Assembly (NCBI GenBank): GCA_029936705.1 | Contig: JAPYSD010000311.1 | Coordinates: 1-5,023, forward strand | Source of the DNA: Croceicoccus sp. | Lineage (GTDB): Bacteria > Pseudomonadota > Alphaproteobacteria > Sphingomonadales > Sphingomonadaceae | Direction of reading: 5' to 3' | DNA: 5,023 bases | Part shown: piece by piece, positions 1 through 4,785 of the stretch | How positions within the stretch are numbered: the stretch's first letter is position 1 | Layout of the letters: the number at the start of each line of letters is the position of its first letter | Notes under the pieces: generated by a model | The model's input: the letters and a program-made list of their open reading frames with translations, nothing else | Databases searched by the model: none | What the model was told of the DNA's origin: nothing | Position numbers and translations under genes: made by a program

Positions 1-162
1 CGCGCCCAGTGCCGCGACGATCATCGCGCGCAGCCCCGCGCTGCGGCCCCGGTTCCACAGCAGCAGCGGCGCCGCCAGGCACGCCGCCGCGCCCAGCGCT
101 GCCGTCACCCCCGCTACCGCGGGCCAGCCCGGCATCGAGAGTCCCAGGCCCGGCCCCATCAT
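1..162 (-). CDS. Unidentified membrane protein, N-terminal part
   Basis: This is the first 54 codons of a minus-strand gene that runs off the left edge of the window. The reading frame is open throughout and begins with two consecutive ATG codons (162-160 and 159-157). The visible protein starts MMGPGLGLSM and has a hydrophobic, alanine- and leucine-rich segment at about residues 13-36. A short basic turn (NRGR, 37-40) follows, then a second apolar stretch begins near residue 46. This looks like the start of a multi-span inner-membrane protein with an N-terminal signal anchor. I do not recognise a family and too little is visible to assign a function. No strong Shine-Dalgarno sequence precedes the start; an AGGAAA lies about 30 nt upstream, so the exact start is uncertain. 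A terminator separates it from the next gene upstream, so it probably has its own promoter in 163-260. Confidence 0.55.
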   Translation of the reverse strand, partial: MMGPGLGLSMPGWPAVAGVTAALGAAACLAAPLLLWNRGRSAGLRAMIVAALGA

Positions 163-265
163 GCGGCGCGGTTCGCGAGTCGAATAAAGAGAGAAGTTTC
201 CTGCTGCACGGCCATGGCGGCAGCCTAGCTGCGCCGTGGTAAACGGCGCGTATATGGCGGGCAGC

Positions 266-301
266 AAAAAGGGCGGGAAAGGCCGCTCGCCCTTCCCGCC
301 C
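266..301 (-). terminator. Rho-independent terminator of the 95-residue membrane protein gene
   Basis: Read on the minus strand, a GC-rich hairpin pairs 301-289 with 283-271 around a 5-nt loop. It has 12 Watson-Crick pairs and one U-G wobble (292/280); the wobble pairs only in the minus-strand transcript. Five U residues follow directly (270-266). The hairpin begins about 30 nt after the stop codon of the gene ending at 333. This is a textbook intrinsic terminator in the minus orientation. Confidence 0.9.
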
Positions 302-332
302 GCATGGCGTCACTGTCAGCCCATCGGCCGGA

Positions 333-620
333 TCAGTTGGCGATCTTGTCCGCGGCCTGGTCGGCGGCGTTGCCGACGCTTTCGGCGGCATTGCCAACGC
401 TGTCCGCGGCGCCCGCGATGGCGTTGTCCTTGGCGATCTCGGCGTCCTGGCCCTGCATCAGGACAAAGGCACCGATCAGCACCGCGACCACCACCAGCAC
501 GAGAAGGACCGAGGTCATCCCTCCGCCAGAGCGCGCGGGTTCGGCGTCGCGGATCGCTTCGGTCCGGACATGGGTGTTGCCTTCGGGCGTATCGACACGC
601 GTAATTCGTTCTTCGGACAT
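333..620 (-). CDS. Small single-span membrane protein with alanine-rich heptad tail
   Basis: The product is a 95-residue protein of unknown function. Residues 1-34 are polar and charged and end in a glycine-rich linker (SGGG, 31-34). Residues 36-55 form one strongly hydrophobic helix. Residues 57-95 are an alanine-rich amphipathic tail with tandem 7-residue units (AIAGAAD, SVGNAAE, SVGNAAD at 67-87). The start at 620 is supported by an AGGGGA ribosome site seven bases upstream. It is monocistronic: an EcfG-type promoter lies upstream and an intrinsic terminator downstream. Arginines on both sides leave topology open, but the glycine linker plus the acidic tail after the helix suggest N-in, C-out, with the tail in the periplasm. 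From the promoter I infer a general-stress-response gene of the envelope. The tail is only loosely reminiscent of ElaB/YqjD or LEA-like stress proteins, and I claim no homology. Confidence 0.85.
   Translation of the reverse strand: MSEERITRVDTPEGNTHVRTEAIRDAEPARSGGGMTSVLLVLVVVAVLIGAFVLMQGQDAEIAKDNAIAGAADSVGNAAESVGNAADQAADKIAN
370..411 (-). repeat. Two tandem 21-bp units encoding the SVGNAA heptads
   Basis: Two adjacent 21-bp units (370-390 and 391-411) differ at only a few positions and encode the repeated SVGNAA heptads of the small membrane protein. The exact 21-bp period suggests in-frame duplication inside the coding tail. Confidence 0.75.
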
Positions 621-650
621 GATATTATCCCCTGATAATGTGCCGGGGAA

Positions 651-676
651 AACGATCGTACCGAGAATATTGTTCC
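651..676 (-). promoter_or_regulatory. EcfG-type (general stress sigma factor) promoter
   Basis: On the minus strand GGAAC (676-672) is followed after exactly 17 bases by CGTT (654-651). This matches the established alphaproteobacterial EcfG promoter consensus GGAAC-N16/17-CGTT. The predicted transcription start is near 645, giving a 5' leader of about 25 nt before the ATG at 620 and placing the AGGGGA ribosome site within it. Position, orientation and spacing all suit the 95-residue membrane protein gene. Confidence 0.8.
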
Positions 677-746
677 ACGCGGCGTTTCACGCGGGCTGCC
701 GGGCATGTCGGCGGGCGTCCTGACAGCGAGCGCCATCACGGCGTTC

Positions 747-780
747 GAAAAGCGAAACGGCGGGGAAGTGCCCCGCCGTT
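747..780 (-). terminator. Rho-independent terminator of the 51-residue protein gene
   Basis: A perfect 10-bp GC-rich hairpin (AACGGCGGGG, 756-765, with its complement at 771-780) encloses a 5-nt loop. Read on the minus strand it is followed by the interrupted T-rich tail TCGCTTTTC. It starts only a few bases after the stop codon at 785, which supports the small upstream ORF being a real gene. Confidence 0.8.
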
Positions 781-784
781 CTCG

Positions 785-940
785 TCAATTCTTCATCAGC
801 GAATCGATGGTACGTCGAAATCCCCTGGACCCGCCGTCGGCCGGATGCTTCAGGGCGTCCAGCCATTCGGCGATGTCGCCGATATTGTCATTGTCGTTGA
901 GCGCGTCGTGGTCGTGAACCTGCGCGAAAATCTGTTTCAT
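785..940 (-). CDS. Small hypothetical protein, 51 residues
   Basis: The product is a short, probably cytoplasmic protein (MKQIFAQVHDHDALND...) with no signal peptide or membrane segment. The first half is acidic and Asp/Asn-rich (HDHDALNDNDN, residues 10-20). The second half is basic (GGSRGFRRTIDSLMKN). The sequence DIAEWLDALKH (22-32) looks helical. I do not recognise a family. I chose the ATG at 940 because GAGGG lies 5 bases before it. In-frame starts at 952 and 967 would add 4 or 9 residues but have weaker ribosome sites. It is divergently oriented to the winged-helix regulator and shares a 156-bp intergenic region with it. A TTGACA box at 1002-997 on the minus strand could be a -35 element. 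The immediately adjacent intrinsic terminator argues that it is genuinely expressed. Confidence 0.7.
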   Translation of the reverse strand: MKQIFAQVHDHDALNDNDNIGDIAEWLDALKHPADGGSRGFRRTIDSLMKN

Positions 941-972
941 GCTCGCCCTCATCTGCAATCGAGCCAATGGAC

Positions 973-997
973 GGAAACTTGCATATCTGACAGCGTT
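973..997 (+). promoter_or_regulatory. Possible EcfG-like promoter toward the winged-helix regulator
   Basis: On the plus strand GGAAA (973-977) is followed after 16 bases by CGTT (994-997). This is one base from the EcfG consensus GGAAC-N16/17-CGTT. Transcription would start near 1004 and run toward the regulator. The changed base lies in the strongly conserved -35 element, so this is only a candidate. Confidence 0.3.
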
Positions 998-1021
998 GTC
1001 AACTAGACAGGCCTGCTGTCA
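988..1021. promoter_or_regulatory. Two adjacent dyads with TGACA/TGTCA half-sites, probable operator
   Basis: A perfect dyad TGACA-GCGT-TGTCA (988-1001) is followed four bases later by a second, GACAG-GCCTG-CTGTC (1006-1020), which contains the 8-bp palindrome CAGGCCTG. Both use the same half-site and sit in the region shared by the divergent 51-residue protein and the winged-helix regulator. The first overlaps candidate promoter elements on both strands. They could bind the regulator itself (autoregulation) or another dimeric factor; this is inference. Confidence 0.45.
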
Positions 1022-1096
1022 TGAAAAAGAAACTAATGAACATTTGTATGCACCAAACAGGCAGAATATTGCCCATCAATCCGCCGGGATCTGTTC

Positions 1097-1735
1097 GTGA
1101 TACCCGGTGACGCAACCCACCCGGACGGCGCCGGTTCCGCAATTGCGAAATTGACCGCCGATGATCGCCGGGAATGGCTTGCCGCGCTCGCGATTCTCGG
1201 CCCGGTGGCCGTGCCGGAAGGGGCGGTCTGGATAAGCGCTTCATACGCGGATTTCAGTTCCGCCATGGCCGAGGCGCGGGCGGCGGGCGAGCGCGTGATC
1301 GTGCTGGTAGGCCGCGCGCAGGCCGCGCTGCGAAAAGAGGCGCTGGACGGCGGTGCATATGACTTCCTGACGACCGGCCCGATCGATCCCGCCGAACTCT
1401 CCGCCCGGTTGCAGTTGCTGCAGACGGGTGCCTCGCTGCCGGGCGACATCGCGATGGACGGGCGGACCCTGCGGATCGACGGCAACGAACACGAATTGTC
1501 GCAGCGCGAGGCCGGGATCATCGCCATGCTGATTGGTGCGAAGGGCCGGGTCGTCACGCATGAGCGCCTGCTGTCGCTGTGGGGCCGCAATGCCAGCGAG
1601 CCGCAATATCTGCGCGTGGCGGTCCGCCATCCGCGCCGCCGGATCGAGCCGGAGCCGGACCTGCCCCGCTATCTGCTGAGCGAGGCGGCCATCGGCTATC
1701 GCCTGGCGCCGGGCATCGCGCCGATCACGGTGTGA
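1097..1735 (+). CDS. OmpR/KdpE-like winged-helix regulator with degenerate receiver domain
   Basis: The product is a 212-residue cytoplasmic transcription regulator. Residues 1-110 resemble a receiver fold: the VIVLVG strand (67-72) and ALDGGAYDFLTTGPIDPAEL (82-101) align with the fourth strand and the 'ALDAGADDYLSKPF' region of OmpR-type receivers. The phosphoacceptor Asp position appears to be Ser (ISAS, 46-49) and the conserved Lys before Pro is Gly. Residues about 118-205 form a KdpE-like winged helix (LSQREAGIIAMLIGAKGRVVTHERLL..., ending IGYRLA). Phosphorylation-independent action is inferred. No histidine kinase gene is nearby. The start is GTG at 1097 with GGGA eight bases upstream. 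The frame is open back to 1040 without a standard start codon, so the N-terminus, which begins inside the first strand, is uncertain. Pro179 lies in the predicted recognition helix where relatives have Leu. The gene converges on the permease, 12 bp between stop codons, with no terminator visible. Confidence 0.85.
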   Translation: MIPGDATHPDGAGSAIAKLTADDRREWLAALAILGPVAVPEGAVWISASYADFSSAMAEARAAGERVIVLVGRAQAALRKEALDGGAYDFLTTGPIDPAELSARLQLLQTGASLPGDIAMDGRTLRIDGNEHELSQREAGIIAMLIGAKGRVVTHERLLSLWGRNASEPQYLRVAVRHPRRRIEPEPDLPRYLLSEAAIGYRLAPGIAPITV

Positions 1736-1747
1736 CCGGCCCCGCCC

Positions 1748-3538
1748 CTACATGTAGAACATCACCAGCAGGACCGAGAGCGTCACCGCCATCAGCACCA
1801 CCAGCGGGACGCCGGTGCGCAGGTAGTCGCGGAAATTATACCCGCCCTCGTCCATGATCAGCATGTTGGTCTGATAGGCGATGGGCGTCGCGTAGCAGAG
1901 GTTACAACCGAACAGCACGGCCAGGATCAACGGTTCGGCGGGCAGGTTCAGCGTCTGCGCGATGTTGAAGGCGATGGGCGTGCCGACCGTGGCTGCCGCC
2001 GCGTTCGATGCGAAATTGGTCAGCAGCGTCACGAACAGCATGATCGCCGCCAGCACTGCCGCAGGCGGCAGGAATTGCAGCCCGGCCGACATGATCAGGC
2101 CAAGCCATTCCGCCGCGCCGCTTTCCAGGATCAGCCGCCCGATGGCGATGCTGGCCGCGACCAGCACGATGACATTGGCGGACAGGGCGCGGCCCACGCG
2201 GTCGAACTTGACGCAGCCGGTCACGAACATCGCGATCGCGCCGCCCAGCGCGGCGATGGCGATGGGCCACAAGCCGAAGCTGGCAGTGGCGACCGAGCCG
2301 ATCATGATTGCGCCCGCCAGCACCGCCTTGGACCGGCGGGGCACTTCCTTGGCGCCTTCGAGCAGGAGCAGGCGGTCGGTCTCGGCGAATTCCTCGATCT
2401 CGGAAATCGGGCCCATGACCAGCAGCACGTCGCCCGCCTTGAGCTGAAGTTCGGAATATTCGTGGCGGCCGCGGTCAGGGCCGCGTTCCTGCTGGTGGAT
2501 GCCCAGCACCGCGACGCCGAACTGCCCCGCCACGCCTGACGAGGGGATGGTGAGGCCGACAAGCCGCGATCCGGGCGTGATCGCCATCTCGACCACCACG
2601 ACATCGGCCTGCTGCGATTCGGCGGCGGCGTTCAGCCGCTCGATCACCCAGGCGGGGGCGACGCGGGCCTTGAACGTGCGCATCGCTTCGTCCAGCGCGC
2701 GGTGCGATCCGCTGACGGGCAGGCGCGAATTGGCGGTGATCTGGCGGTCGAGCGGCCCCTCGAACTGGAAATTGTCGGGCAGCTGGTCTTCCAGGTCGCG
2801 CGGGGTCAGGCCGATCAGGTCGGAATTGTCGTCGACCCGCAGCGTGGCGGCAAAGGCGCGGTGCTGGCGCAGGTTCGCGGTGCCGTGGTCGGGCAGCAGG
2901 CGCGGCATCACCAGCCACAGATAGGGCAGCGCGACCAGCGCGGCGATGGCGACGATGGGCGTGAAATCGAACACGCGCATGTGCTCCATGCCCAGGTCCT
3001 CGGCGATGGAGACGACCAGCAGGTTGGTCGAGGTGCCGATGGTCGTCGCCATGCCGCCGATCAGCACGGCGGCGTTCAGCGGGATCAGCGTTTTCGACGC
3101 CGCCATCGCGCCGCGTTCGGCCAGCGCCACGAAGATCGGCAGCAGCAGCACCAGTACCGGCGTGTCGTTCACCATCATCGACAGCAGCATCGCCATCAGC
3201 AGCGAGACCAGCATGCCGAGCTGCGTGTTGATCTTCCAAACGCTGTCGAGGAATCGCGTCGCCGGTTCCAGCGCGCCGGTCACCACCAGCCCGCGCCCCA
3301 TGATCATCAGCGCGCAGATCGTGATCAGCGCCGGGTGGCCAAAGCCCGAGAATGCCAGCATCAGCCCGTCGGTCGGGTGCAGCGGGTCCAGCGGAAAGAA
3401 GAACAGGCCAAGCGCGATGAGCGCGATGGTCGCGAGGCTGACGATCTCGGTCGCGATGCGGCCGCGGGCGAAGGCGATGAACATGCCCACGGTCAGCAGC
3501 ATGGCGCCCAGCGCGTGATATGTGGGAAAACCGGGCAT
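1748..3538 (-). CDS. SLC13/DASS-type permease with soluble RCK_C (TrkA-C) insert
   Basis: The product is a 596-residue inner-membrane transporter, probably an ion-coupled anion or dicarboxylate/sulfate-type carrier; the substrate is not readable. About 5-6 hydrophobic segments occupy residues 8-215. The first signature (NDTPVLVLLLPI, ~125-136, and IGTSTNLL, ~168-175) is the DASS-type hairpin-plus-'STN' element. Residues ~230-395 are soluble. They hold a degenerate first RCK_C-like part (~232-265) and a clearer second one (~315-390, SRLVGL...FGVAVLGI...LKAGDVLLVMG). Membrane segments resume at ~404, and the second half repeats the signature as NFASNAAAATVGTPIAF (~508-524) and YATPIAYQTNMLIM (~549-562). 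The two-half layout and length are usual for the family. I chose ATG 3538, with AGG four bases upstream; a TTG directly before it (3541) is less likely. RCK_C domains usually sense a ligand, so regulated transport is inferred. It lies 76 bp downstream of the tRNA-Leu on the same strand. Confidence 0.92.
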   Translation of the reverse strand: MPGFPTYHALGAMLLTVGMFIAFARGRIATEIVSLATIALIALGLFFFPLDPLHPTDGLMLAFSGFGHPALITICALMIMGRGLVVTGALEPATRFLDSVWKINTQLGMLVSLLMAMLLSMMVNDTPVLVLLLPIFVALAERGAMAASKTLIPLNAAVLIGGMATTIGTSTNLLVVSIAEDLGMEHMRVFDFTPIVAIAALVALPYLWLVMPRLLPDHGTANLRQHRAFAATLRVDDNSDLIGLTPRDLEDQLPDNFQFEGPLDRQITANSRLPVSGSHRALDEAMRTFKARVAPAWVIERLNAAAESQQADVVVVEMAITPGSRLVGLTIPSSGVAGQFGVAVLGIHQQERGPDRGRHEYSELQLKAGDVLLVMGPISEIEEFAETDRLLLLEGAKEVPRRSKAVLAGAIMIGSVATASFGLWPIAIAALGGAIAMFVTGCVKFDRVGRALSANVIVLVAASIAIGRLILESGAAEWLGLIMSAGLQFLPPAAVLAAIMLFVTLLTNFASNAAAATVGTPIAFNIAQTLNLPAEPLILAVLFGCNLCYATPIAYQTNMLIMDEGGYNFRDYLRTGVPLVVLMAVTLSVLLVMFYM

Positions 3539-3571
3539 CAACCTGCCAGATAACAGCGCTTTGGTTGGCGC

Positions 3572-3591
3572 GCCAGCAAGATTGCTGGCGG
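3572..3591. repeat. Perfect 9-bp inverted repeat between tRNA-Leu and the permease
   Basis: CGCCAGCAA (3572-3580) and its exact complement (3583-3591) flank a 2-bp centre. It lies 23 bp beyond the tRNA 3' end and 33 bp before the permease start. No T-run follows on either strand, so it is not a standard intrinsic terminator. It could be a processing or termination hairpin for the tRNA transcript or an operator for the permease. Confidence 0.5.
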
Positions 3592-3614
3592 ATTAACGCA
3601 AAGATGCAAGGAAA

Positions 3615-3698
3615 TGGTGCCCCTGGCCCGACTCGAACGGGCACGTCCGAAGACAAACGATTTTGAGTCGTTCGCGTCTACCATTCCGCCACAGGGGC
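3615..3698 (-). tRNA. tRNA-Leu (anticodon CAA)
   Basis: An 84-nt minus-strand tRNA including an encoded CCA (3617-3615). The acceptor stem GCCCCTG pairs with CAGGGGC, and the discriminator base is A. The D-arm is GCG/CGC with AATGGTAGA in the loop. The anticodon stem is AACGA/TCGTT with loop CTCAAAA, giving anticodon CAA, which reads UUG leucine codons. The variable arm is 13 nt with a GTC-TTCG-GAC hairpin, as expected for a class II tRNA. The T-arm is GCCCG-TTCGAGT-CGGGC. All stems pair fully. Confidence 0.97.
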
Positions 3699-3730
3699 AC
3701 GTTTCACGAAGGCCGCGAAGCGCAGGTGGA

Positions 3731-3775
3731 GCAGGCCCTTTAGGCGCAGTTCAGCGCATCAGCAAGAGGGCCTGC
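3731..3775. repeat. Inverted repeat downstream of the phosphatase gene
   Basis: GCAGGCCCT (3731-3739) is repeated as its exact complement at 3767-3775, and the pairing extends by an A-T outside. The 27-nt loop contains a second, smaller hairpin (GCGC-AGTTCA-GCGC, 3744-3757). It starts about 20 bp past the phosphatase stop codon and ends about 32 bp before the tRNA 5' end. It may end the phosphatase transcript, but no T-run follows on either strand. Confidence 0.5.
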
Positions 3776-3794
3776 TTCAACCGCGGCGATAGTG

Positions 3795-4616
3795 TCAGTC
3801 GCCCTTGAGCGCGCCGACCAGCAGCTTGTGCAGCCGCGAATGTAGCGTGTCGTTGCCCGCCAGGATGGTCTGGTCGCACACCGGCAGCGACCGGCCGCGC
3901 CAGTCGGAGACGAAGCCGCCCGCCTCGCGCACCAGCAGGCAGCCCGCGGCGCTGTCCCATGGCTTGAGGCCCGCTTCCCAGAACCCTTCGTACCGGCCGG
4001 CGGCGACCCAGGCGAGGTCGAGCGCGGCGCTGCCGAAGCGGCGGATGCCCGCGACGCGCGGGCCGATGGCGCCCGCGATCTTCTGCCATTCGGGGAAATT
4101 GCCGTGGCCGCCGAACGGGATGCCCGTGGCGATCAGCGATTCGGACAGGTCGCGCCGGGCCGAGACGCGCAGGCGCGCGTCGTGCAGCCATGCCCCGCGG
4201 CTCTTTTCCGCCCAGAAGCTTTCGTCGGTGATCGGCTGATAGACGAGCCCCGCGGTCACCTCCCCCCAGCCCGATCCGTCGAGCTTGGGTTCCTGCACCG
4301 CGATCGAGATCGCGAAATGCGGCATGCCGTGGAGGAAGTTGGTCGTGCCGTCGAGCGGGTCGATGATGAAGCGCGGCTTGGTCTCGTCGCCCTTGATCTC
4401 GCCCGCTTCCTCGAGGAGGAAACCCCAGTCGGGGCGCGCGGCGCGCAGTTCGTCCCACAGGATACGCTCTGCCGCTTCGTCCGCCTTGGACACGAAATCG
4501 GCAGGGCCCTTGCGGCTGACCTGCAGGTGCTCGACCTCGCCAAAGTCGCGGCGCAGGCGCGAACCCGCCTTGCGGGCAGCGCGCTCGAGCACGCGAATGA
4601 TACCGGAAACTGCCAT
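3795..4616 (-). CDS. suhB: Inositol monophosphatase family protein (SuhB-like)
   Basis: The product is a 273-residue cytoplasmic Mg2+-dependent sugar-phosphate phosphatase. The family's usual reaction is hydrolysis of myo-inositol-1-phosphate or a similar monophosphate; E. coli SuhB also acts in rRNA antitermination. The core motifs are present: DFVSKAD (40-46, the 'D.VTKAD' element), an EE pair (69-70), motif A DPLDGTTNF (86-94) with Asp86 and Asp89 as metal ligands, and motif B KPWDSAAG (218-225) with Asp221. Length fits the family (about 260-275). The start is ATG 4616, giving a normal N-terminus MAVSGIIRVLERAARKAG; the ribosome site is weak (GAG about 9 bases upstream). It follows efp on the same strand after 165 bp containing a large dyad, so it may be cotranscribed with efp or carry its own promoter there. 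The family is certain; the exact substrate, and hence the suhB name, is less so. Confidence 0.93.
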   Translation of the reverse strand: MAVSGIIRVLERAARKAGSRLRRDFGEVEHLQVSRKGPADFVSKADEAAERILWDELRAARPDWGFLLEEAGEIKGDETKPRFIIDPLDGTTNFLHGMPHFAISIAVQEPKLDGSGWGEVTAGLVYQPITDESFWAEKSRGAWLHDARLRVSARRDLSESLIATGIPFGGHGNFPEWQKIAGAIGPRVAGIRRFGSAALDLAWVAAGRYEGFWEAGLKPWDSAAGCLLVREAGGFVSDWRGRSLPVCDQTILAGNDTLHSRLHKLLVGALKGD

Positions 4617-4634
4617 ATCAAATACTCTAGTTCG

Positions 4635-4647
4635 TAAGGTCTAAGGT
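4635..4647 (+). repeat. Short direct repeat TAAGGT at the left edge of the dyad
   Basis: TAAGGT occurs twice with a 7-bp period (4635-4640 and 4642-4647). The second copy lies in the left arm of the long dyad. The repeat is short and could be chance. Confidence 0.3.
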
Positions 4648-4785
4648 GCCGGATTTGGGCCTAGGCCGGAGCGAAAATGGCGTCCGCCGAGAACCGGCGC
4701 GCAGCGTATTGCAAATACGTGAGCACCGGAAGCGCAAGACGGATGCCGTTTGCAGCCCGGCATAGGCTCAAATACGGTGCCTTAG
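4641..4785 (+). ncRNA. Candidate structured RNA: 145-nt imperfect dyad between efp and suhB
   Basis: The ends form a long imperfect inverted repeat: 4641-4669 pairs with 4785-4757 over 29 positions (24 Watson-Crick, 3 G-U, 2 G-A in plus-strand RNA). After a 5x5 internal loop, a second helix pairs 4675-4686 with 4751-4740 (12 pairs, 2 G-U). The apical 53 nt hold CCGG/CCGG (4694-4697 with 4726-4729) and a hairpin CGTATT-GCA-AATACG (4705-4719). All five wobbles in the two helices pair only on the plus strand, suggesting a plus-strand RNA, although two A-C oppositions in the internal loop would wobble on the minus strand. The outer stem covers the efp stop codon (4784-4782). No convincing promoter or U-rich terminator is seen on the plus strand. 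Alternatives are a MITE-like palindromic element or a processing/termination structure in an efp-suhB transcript. Confidence 0.4.

Noticed and set aside
231..249. Inverted repeat GCGCCGT-5-ACGGCGC near the left gene
   Set aside because: Arms of 7 bp in very GC-rich DNA with no T-tract and no repeated half-site; chance is plausible. The clear terminator lies next to it at 266-301.
236..723. Overlapping plus-strand frames opposite the small membrane protein
   Set aside because: They have Arg/Ser-rich composition, no ribosome site, and run through a minus-strand terminator and promoter.
1033..1590. 185-codon minus-strand frame opposite the winged-helix regulator
   Set aside because: It is Ser/Arg/Ala-rich with no motif, while the plus-strand frame has clear winged-helix homology.
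2702..3553. Long plus-strand open frame (283 codons) across the permease gene
   Set aside because: Its product is a low-complexity Gln/Arg/His-rich string with no domain. It lies antisense to a well-supported membrane transporter in GC-rich DNA, where open antisense frames are common.
2475..3656. 393-codon minus-strand frame overlapping the permease and tRNA-Leu
   Set aside because: It is an Arg/Ala/Asp-rich out-of-frame shadow of the permease that runs into the tRNA, with no recognisable motif.
3751..4458. 235-codon minus-strand frame inside the phosphatase gene
   Set aside because: It is an Arg-rich shifted-frame shadow; the true frame carries all inositol monophosphatase motifs.
4641..4785. 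Reading the efp-suhB dyad as a simple intrinsic terminator of efp
   Set aside because: The efp stop codon lies inside the stem and no U-run follows the structure on the minus strand.
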